A stretch of 64,000 bases of DNA from contig NZ_CP036273.1 in the NCBI RefSeq assembly GCF_007747215.1, positions 2,154,322 to 2,218,321 on the forward strand. Direction: 5' to 3'. The notes below the pieces were generated by a model that was not told where the DNA came from, made no database searches, and saw nothing but the letters and a program-made list of their open reading frames with translations. Shown piece by piece: positions 59,469-64,000 of this stretch (position 1 is the stretch's first letter; each line of letters starts with the position of its first letter). The position numbers and the translations under genes were made by a program. The DNA is from Urbifossiella limnaea. GTDB lineage: Bacteria; Planctomycetota; Planctomycetia; Gemmatales; Gemmataceae.

Positions 59469-59927
59469 ATGTCACGGCCGACGTGGGCCGACCAGATAAT
59501 CGACGACATCACGCCCGACCAGTTCGAGGCGTGGCTCGCCCCGTGGGCCGGGCTGGTCGGCGGCACCGTCGCCCCGGCCTTCATGAGCAAGTTCGGGGTT
59601 TGGTTCCTCCGCCGGCCGACCGGGGCCGTCGAGATGCTCGACGTGTTCACCGGCCAGTTGCAGCCGATGGCCGATAGCTACGAAGGATTCGTCGGCGAGG
59701 TCAACGAGCAATGGTGGCAGGAAGTGTACCTGCTCTCGGAGCTGGTTCTACGACTGCACGAGGCGGGGAAGGTGCCGGGGCCAGGCCAGTGCTACGCGAT
59801 CGCTCCGCACCCGGCGCTCGGCGGCCCCAACCCGGCCAACGGCGACGCAGTCGATCCGCGGTTCGTGATGGTCGTTGATGTGGTCGTTTGGCAGTCCATT
59901 TGTGCGCAGTCGTTGGGTTTGAGTTAG
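59469..59927 (+). CDS. Cassette 21: Tdi1/DUF1851-like immunity-type protein
   Basis: ATG 59469 after AGAGGG. The 152-residue product contains APAFMSKFGVWFLRRPTGAV, EMLDVFTGQLQPMADSYEGF and AGKVPGPGQCYAIAPHPALG. The order FGxWFLRxxxGxVxxLDxxxGxxxxxAxSxxEF is that of the T6SS immunity Tdi1 C-terminal/DUF1851 region. Members protect against toxins or occur as orphans. The assignment is tentative. Confidence 0.6.
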   Translation: MSRPTWADQIIDDITPDQFEAWLAPWAGLVGGTVAPAFMSKFGVWFLRRPTGAVEMLDVFTGQLQPMADSYEGFVGEVNEQWWQEVYLLSELVLRLHEAGKVPGPGQCYAIAPHPALGGPNPANGDAVDPRFVMVVDVVVWQSICAQSLGLS

Positions 59928-59931
59928 CCCG

Positions 59932-60039
59932 GCCGAACCCCACGCTGCAGCAGACCGCCGGCTCATTGGCGCTTTTCGCTGGCTCGGCTGCTCCGGTCGT
60001 GGTCTGCTACCCGGGCGGCTGCTGAGCTGTTTGTTCGGC
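59932..60039 (+). repeat. attC-like site 22
   Basis: 108 bp, R'' at 59932, R' at 60033. Long class; inner sequence nearly identical to site 23, a recent duplicate. Confidence 0.9.
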
Positions 60040-60053
60040 GTCGGAGGCGACCG

Positions 60054-60617
60054 GTGTCCCAGACGAACCCGTCCGCATTGTTGCCGCTGGAGTACCCCGC
60101 CGGGACAACTTTACAGGAGAAGCTACAAATCGGGTCGGCCCGGGTCGCGCTCGCAAAACTGCTGGGGCGTGTTGCTTCGCTGGCCCCGATCGGGTTCGCC
60201 AGCCCAGTCGCCGGCCTGATCGACGTGCAGGTGGCCGTCCGCGAATGCCTCCGGCGAGACGCGCCGACTCTGGCCCTCCTGCCCGAGGCGGCGGTTGACA
60301 GCGCGGCCGGCCCGGTCCTGTCGGCCCTCGCCCGGGAGTACCTTGGCGGCCCAGCCGAGGGCTACCTGTCGGTCCTGACGTGCCGGTGGGAGCGCGAGCT
60401 GTCGATGATGTCGTGCCTGCCCTGGGTCCGGGTCGCCGTCCGCGACTCCGCCGGGTGGGCGGACGACCTCTGGCGAGCCGGGGTGCGGGACTTCGTGTTC
60501 GCCGAGCCGACGGGGGCTCGGGTGTTTGCGGTGATCCACGACGACCACGACGACGAGGTTACTGTCGTCGGAGCCGAGGCGGCAGAGTTGACGCGGCGGG
60601 CCGCCGGGCGCGAGTAG
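60054..60617 (+). CDS. Cassette 22 protein, unknown
   Basis: GTG 60054 follows GGAGG. The 187-residue product is alpha/beta (LQEKLQIGSARVALAKLLGR, VAVRECLRRDAPTLALLPEA, FVFAEPTGARVFAVIHDDHD). No family recognised. TAG is 8 nt before site 23. Confidence 0.62.
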   Translation: MSQTNPSALLPLEYPAGTTLQEKLQIGSARVALAKLLGRVASLAPIGFASPVAGLIDVQVAVRECLRRDAPTLALLPEAAVDSAAGPVLSALAREYLGGPAEGYLSVLTCRWERELSMMSCLPWVRVAVRDSAGWADDLWRAGVRDFVFAEPTGARVFAVIHDDHDDEVTVVGAEAAELTRRAAGRE

Positions 60618-60625
60618 GTGGTCAC

Positions 60626-60733
60626 GCCGAACCCCACGCTGCAGCAGACCGCCGACTCATTCGCGCTTGTTACTGGCTCGGCTGCTCCGGTCGTGGTCTG
60701 CTACCCGGGCGGCTGCTGAGCTGTTTGTTCGGC
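60626..60733 (+). repeat. attC-like site 23
   Basis: 108 bp, R'' at 60626, R' at 60727. Long class. Confidence 0.9.
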
Positions 60734-60749
60734 GGCGGAGGGCTTCGGA

Positions 60750-61175
60750 GTGGGCGAGGCGAAGAAGCCAGCGGACTACCTGCGTCCGGTTTTCGACCGC
60801 CACGCCGACCGGCTGGACGCGGCGCTCCGGGCTGCTCTCGCCGAGCCGATTCCGATGGACGAGGGCCGTCGGTTGCAGCTCGAGGTGTGCCCGTACTTCT
60901 ACCGGGTCGTCCTCACCGACACCGATGAGGAGATCCTGCCCGATGGCTGGCTCGACCTGCCCAGCGAGGTCTTGATGGCAGTCGAGGCGGCCGGCGGGGA
61001 GTCGCCCGAGGCCGAGACCGAGTTCTTGGTGCGGTGGCTCGCCGACGGGTGGGAGCGGGTTGGCGGGCCGAGGCAGTATAGCCCAGCATTCGCGTTCTAC
61101 CACGGCTACCACGACGGGCAGTTCGATTTGGAACAGCGCCGCTGGTTGTCCGCCGAGGAGGCGTTCCGGAAGTAG
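60750..61175 (+). CDS. Cassette 23 protein, unknown
   Basis: GTG 60750 after GGAGGG. The 141-residue product (DYLRPVFDRHADRLDAALRA, CPYFYRVVLTDTDEEILPDG, FAFYHGYHDGQFDLEQRRWL) has a tidy alpha/beta pattern and an aromatic C-terminus; not recognised. TAG is 7 nt before the next site. Confidence 0.62.
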   Translation: MGEAKKPADYLRPVFDRHADRLDAALRAALAEPIPMDEGRRLQLEVCPYFYRVVLTDTDEEILPDGWLDLPSEVLMAVEAAGGESPEAETEFLVRWLADGWERVGGPRQYSPAFAFYHGYHDGQFDLEQRRWLSAEEAFRK

Positions 61176-61182
61176 CGCAGCC

Positions 61183-61274
61183 GCCGAACCCTGCGCTGCA
61201 GCAGACCGCGGCCTCAATAGCGAGTAGCATCGGGTCAGCGCTCACGGCCGCGGCTGCTGAGCTAGATGTTCGGC
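61183..61274 (+). repeat. attC-like site 24
   Basis: 92 bp, R'' at 61183, R' at 61268. CGCGGCC stem class. Confidence 0.9.
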
Positions 61275-61290
61275 GACGGAGGGCGCACCG

Positions 61291-61755
61291 ATGGGGGCGA
61301 GCGAGTTCCGCGACTCGTTCGCCACGTTCGTTGGCCCCGACCGCTACCGCCAGTTCGTCCGCGCGCTGAACCGCGAGGGCCGGTGGCGGGGGCGGCTCCT
61401 GTTCTGGCAGGAGGAACTACTCGCCCGGTTTGCCGCCAGCGCCCCATACCCCAACGTGGGGTTCGAGCGGGTCGAGGTGTGGCTTCGGGTGTGCGAGCTG
61501 CATGGGGCCGAGCTGGCCGCCGACCCCGAGGCGATGTCCCAGCGGTGCCGGGGCGCGGTCACGGACTTCACCCGCGCGGGGGCCGAGCGGTTCCCCAACA
61601 CCGACTGCGGGCCAGTGGTCATGGGTCACCGGTTCGACAACTTTCGCCGTGGGCTGTGGTACTGCCCCGCGTGTCGGGTGGCCGAGGCGGACTGGCTCGC
61701 GAGGCACGCCGAACCCCGCGCTGCAGCAGACCGCCGTCCCATTGGCGATTCGTAG
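61291..61755 (+). CDS. Cassette 24 protein with CxxH and CxxC motifs
   Basis: ATG 61291. The 154-residue product has CELHGAEL (about residue 69) and LWYCPACRVAEADW (about residue 123), a possible split zinc site. The N-terminal part is helical (FATFVGPDRYRQFVRALNRE, LLFWQEELLARFAA). The stop is in attC-like site 25, giving tail AEPRAAADRRPIGDS. Protein family unknown to me. Confidence 0.63.
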   Translation: MGASEFRDSFATFVGPDRYRQFVRALNREGRWRGRLLFWQEELLARFAASAPYPNVGFERVEVWLRVCELHGAELAADPEAMSQRCRGAVTDFTRAGAERFPNTDCGPVVMGHRFDNFRRGLWYCPACRVAEADWLARHAEPRAAADRRPIGDS

Positions 61756-61815
61756 CGTGTCAGTGGGCATCGGTCGCGGTTGGGGGCTCGGCGGCTGCTG
61801 AGCTTTTTGTTCGGC
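61708..61815 (+). repeat. attC-like site 25
   Basis: 108 bp, R'' at 61708, R' at 61809. Long class, close to site 5 (ends GTAGC, GGTCGCGGTTG). Cassette 24 gene stops within it. Confidence 0.88.
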
Positions 61816-61830
61816 CCGGAGGGCTCCCGG

Positions 61831-62367
61831 GTGGAGCAAGTCAGCGTACAGCAAGCTGCGGAACTACGGAGCCTGATGGCTGCCGGTCGCGCCGGGATGC
61901 GTGTCCGCGCGCTCCAAGCGATTCATGACGGGCTTCCGCGGGAATTGTGCCTGGAACTCGTACGACGCGGATTGGCAGATCGGAGCCGATTGGTTCGACA
62001 CTCGGCAGCGGATGTCTGCCGCCGCTACCGGCTGACCGAACTCACCGCAGTGGTGGAAGCGGTAGCAGCGGCCGAGCATCACACGCCGACCCGCCAGGAG
62101 ATGGAGTTGGTCGCTGGAATGTTACGGGGCGTGTATTACCGCTACGTTCGGGATGACGGGTCGCAGGCGTTCGTTATCCGCGTGTCGGACGGCTTCCCCG
62201 CCTCAATGCTGTGGCCGGGGCCGAGCTGGTGTCCGGAACCACGAGACGACTGCGAGGCCCAAGAGTTCGCAGAACGGATCCGCCAACAACTCACTCATAC
62301 CTGGCGGCCGTTACGATGGGACCAAGAGGCCGAACCCGGCGCTGCAGCAGACGGCCCCCGCCTGTAG
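61831..62367 (+). CDS. Cassette 25: HEAT-like repeat protein
   Basis: GTG 61831. The 178-residue product has an alpha-helical first half with HEAT-like units (MRVRALQAIHDGLPRELCLE, LVRRGLADRSRLVRHSAADV) and a beta-rich end (GVYYRYVRDDGSQAFVIRVS). The tail AEPGAAADGPRL is encoded in attC-like site 26. HEAT units suggest protein binding. Confidence 0.62.
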   Translation: MEQVSVQQAAELRSLMAAGRAGMRVRALQAIHDGLPRELCLELVRRGLADRSRLVRHSAADVCRRYRLTELTAVVEAVAAAEHHTPTRQEMELVAGMLRGVYYRYVRDDGSQAFVIRVSDGFPASMLWPGPSWCPEPRDDCEAQEFAERIRQQLTHTWRPLRWDQEAEPGAAADGPRL

Positions 62368-62424
62368 GTTTCTCGTGACCACCGCTTCAGCGGGCGGGGG
62401 CCGCTGCTGAGCTTGTTGTTCGGC
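62329..62424 (+). repeat. attC-like site 26
   Basis: 96 bp, R'' at 62329, R' at 62418. GGCCCCCGCC stem class. Cassette 25 gene stops within it. Confidence 0.9.
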
Positions 62425-62437
62425 CACGGAGGAGCGG

Positions 62438-62938
62438 ATGCGACGAAGTCGCTGGTTGCTCGTCGCCGTAGCCCTCGCCGCCATCGGCGGTGGTGTCTAC
62501 CTACTGGCCGCCCGTGACGATCGGCACCGCGGACAGTTCCCGGAACTCAAGCCGGACCTCGCCGCTCCGGAGGGCTACGCCTGGGAGTTCCGCGACGGCC
62601 CCGACTTCTACACCTGGGTGTTGGCCGAGCCGGTCGAGGCCGGGAAGCGGTCCCGATCCGGGGCCGGGGTGTACGTCGGCCACCACCCGAACCCGTCCAA
62701 GACCGCCGGGGACGAGGGGCGGGTCCCGGGGCGGGTATGTGGTCGAGACGTGACGTGGCTGATCGAGCGGAGTGACGCCCCGGCCGATCGGTGGGTCCGG
62801 CGAGACGTTGTGTTCGGGTACGACCACGGCCCCGGATACGCTCCGGTCCGGTTACACGTGTGGGTGTGGGGACCGACCGAGGATGTCGTCGCCGGTCTGG
62901 CCGGCCGCCTCGGGGATTTGACGTTCAGCCCCAGGTGA
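62438..62938 (+). CDS. Cassette 26 protein, membrane-anchored, unknown
   Basis: ATG 62438 after GGAGGAG. The 166-residue product has one N-terminal helix (MRRSRWLLVAVALAAIGGGV) and an extracytoplasmic domain (FRDGPDFYTWVLAEPVEAGK, DVTWLIERSDAPADRWVRRD, YAPVRLHVWVWGPTEDVVAG). No family recognised. TGA is 13 nt before site 27. Confidence 0.65.
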   Translation: MRRSRWLLVAVALAAIGGGVYLLAARDDRHRGQFPELKPDLAAPEGYAWEFRDGPDFYTWVLAEPVEAGKRSRSGAGVYVGHHPNPSKTAGDEGRVPGRVCGRDVTWLIERSDAPADRWVRRDVVFGYDHGPGYAPVRLHVWVWGPTEDVVAGLAGRLGDLTFSPR

Positions 62939-62951
62939 TGGCAGCGCGGGG

Positions 62952-63042
62952 GCCGAACCCGGCGCTGCAGCAGACGGCCGCCTCCGTTGCGATTCGTGAC
63001 CCACAGCCAGTAGCGCGGCCGCTGCTGAGCTAGATGTTCGGC
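62952..63042 (+). repeat. attC-like site 27
   Basis: 91 bp, R'' at 62952, R' at 63036. Stem GACGGCCGCC / GCGGCCGC. Last site in the window. Confidence 0.9.
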
Positions 63043-63060
63043 CGAGGGAGATCATCCGGT

Positions 63061-64000
63061 ATGCGGCTCATCTTCCTGTGTTGCGCCTTCGGCCTCGCCG
63101 ACGGACACGCCCGGCTATTGGCGGCCCCGGTCCCGAGAAGCGAGCCCCCGGTCCCGCTCCCCGAGACGGTGACCCGGGCGTGGGTCAAGGCCGGGGCCGA
63201 GGTCGGGTGGATGAGCCCTGACGACGGCTCGCACCGGTTCCGCGCCGGCAGCCCAGGCCGGCCCGGCGAGGTGCCCGCGTTCCGATTCGGGTTCCGCGCT
63301 GCGGTCGCGCTCGCCGGTCTTCCCGCCCCACCCGTGCCCTTCGGGATCGACCTTGGCTTCTCCAGGGGAACAACCGAGGACAACCTCAAGGCCCTCGGTC
63401 GGTTCCCCACCCTCCACGCCCTCGGCCTCAGCCACCAGGATCTCGACACCCCGCTGACCGACGCCGGGCTCGCCCACCTCGCCGGGCTCCGTCAACTCCG
63501 CGGCCTCGACATCAGCTCGTCGATCGACGTTTCCGACGCGGGACTTCGGCACCTCGCCGAGCTGGCTGACCTCCGGACTCTCAACCTCGGGTTCACCAAG
63601 GCCACGCCGGACGGGCTTGACCACCTCCGCGGGCTGGCCCGCCTCCAGCACCTCGACCTCGCGGGCCTTCGGGTTGGAGACGAGGGGCTGCGGAAGCTCG
63701 CGGCCTTCAAGGACCTCCGCGGCCTTCACCTGTACGGCACCGGCGTGACGGGCGCGGGCCTGAAGCATCTGGCCGCCCTTCCCGAGCTCCGGACCTTGAG
63801 CATCCCCGGTGCGCAGGGCGTGGACCGGGGCGCGGCCGACCTGGCCCGGATGAAGCAACTCCGGGATCTCCACCTGGACGAAACCGACGTGACGGACGCC
63901 GGGCTGAAGGATCTCGCCGGCCTGACCGCAGTCCGCACCCTCAACCTGCGCGGCACCCGGGTCACGGACGACGGCCTCGCCCACCTCGCCGGACTGTCTC
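63061..64000 (+). CDS. Cassette 27: leucine-rich-repeat protein, cut by window end
   Basis: ATG 63061 is 18 nt after R'. The frame stays open to the window end (313 codons). A short hydrophobic N-terminus (MRLIFLCCAFGLADGHARLL) is followed by LRR units of about 24 residues. The consensus is LTDAGLAHLAGLRQLRGLDI, with SDAGLRHLAELADLRTLNLG, VGDEGLRKLAAFKDLRGLHL and VTDAGLKDLAGLTAVRTLNL among them. It is the planctomycete-type LRR with TxVTDxGL. Where the gene and its attC end is outside the window. Confidence 0.85.
   Translation, partial: MRLIFLCCAFGLADGHARLLAAPVPRSEPPVPLPETVTRAWVKAGAEVGWMSPDDGSHRFRAGSPGRPGEVPAFRFGFRAAVALAGLPAPPVPFGIDLGFSRGTTEDNLKALGRFPTLHALGLSHQDLDTPLTDAGLAHLAGLRQLRGLDISSSIDVSDAGLRHLAELADLRTLNLGFTKATPDGLDHLRGLARLQHLDLAGLRVGDEGLRKLAAFKDLRGLHLYGTGVTGAGLKHLAALPELRTLSIPGAQGVDRGAADLARMKQLRDLHLDETDVTDAGLKDLAGLTAVRTLNLRGTRVTDDGLAHLAGLS

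Larger units (their letters stand above)
47759..64000 (+). other. Integron-type cassette array (27 attC-like sites, array continues past window)
   Basis: There are 27 imperfect palindromes of 91-109 bp, all in the same orientation, separated by 26 cassettes that carry 27 plus-strand genes; an LRR gene in the next cassette is cut by the window end. Each site has R'' GCCGAAC, 5 nt, L'' starting GCTGCAGCAG, a variable stem, L' GCTGCTGAGC, 5-6 nt, R' GTTCGGC. L'' carries an extra G and an extra A that L' lacks, matching the extra-helical bases of attC. Canonical integron boxes are RYYYAAC and GTTRRRY; these differ at one symmetric position (G and C). No integron integrase is in the window. The cassette genes use the same GC-rich codons as the host. 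Confidence 0.88.

Noticed and set aside
47759-63042. CRISPR array
   Set aside because: The units are 91-109 bp imperfect palindromes separated by genes of 230-1050 bp, not short repeats with short spacers, and no cas genes are present.
47759-63042. Array palindromes as plain transcription terminators or REP/MITE elements
   Set aside because: They lack a T-run after the stem, always have the same orientation relative to genes, always have one gene between them, and keep unpaired bases at fixed positions, which fits recombination sites better.

Overview
The window reads as chromosome of a Gemmata-like planctomycete. It has high GC with GC-rich third positions, many secreted proteins with LamG, DUF2341, sialidase, SUMF1, Kelch-like and beta-propeller domains, ABA4-like and leucine-rich-repeat proteins, and several transposons. 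The assignment rests on domain content and base composition only, because no rRNA or complete tRNA lies in the window.

Region 1 (1-5.3 kb and 16.5-34.3 kb) is ordinary planctomycete secretome: DUF2341/LamG proteins, sialidase-like propellers, two-domain hydrolases, an S8-like peptidase fused to a TolB-like propeller, and an SGNH hydrolase. YebC, a small conserved protein and a decayed quinone oxidoreductase sit at the left. Region 2 (5251-16470) is an 11.2-kb IS66-type transposon. It has matching ends and an 8-bp target duplication with one mismatch, and it has landed in a sialidase gene whose two halves (16471-17182 and 4710-5250, minus strand) join back in frame. It carries ppk2, an ornithine-cyclodeaminase-like gene and an ABA4-like membrane gene as cargo. 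A second transposon of IS21 type (6783-11046, 7-bp target duplication, with ParB-like and zinc-finger accessory genes) has in turn split its tnpC.

Region 3 (34.3-44.7 kb) holds gene remnants, a second IS66-type transposase, and a nucleotide-signalling defence island. The island has a DAC-like protein and a CD-NTase on the plus strand, converging with a second CD-NTase, an S-4TM pore-forming effector and a small membrane protein on the minus strand, so it is CBASS-like.

Region 4 (44.7 kb to the end) is the most unusual part. A MerR-like gene, an unknown gene and a large serine recombinase form an operon behind a good sigma70-type promoter. The recombinase stop codon lies inside the first of 27 related imperfect palindromes of 91-109 bp. 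Each palindrome has the anatomy of an integron attC site: an R'' box GCCGAAC, a 5-nt spacer, an L'' box with two extra-helical bases, a variable covarying stem, an L' box, a 5- or 6-nt spacer, and an R' box GTTCGGC. Between successive sites lie 26 cassettes, each with one plus-strand gene (one has two). The gene usually starts 13-20 nt after GTTCGGC and stops just before or inside the next site. A 27th cassette, an LRR gene, runs off the window. No tyrosine-type integron integrase is visible; the only recombinase at the head of the array is the serine one. Cassette products include a barstar-like inhibitor, WD40, LRR and HEAT-like proteins, zinc-ribbon proteins, a lipoprotein, membrane proteins and many unknowns. 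Eleven cassette genes run into their attC in the same frame and so share an AEPxAAAD-type C-terminal tail.
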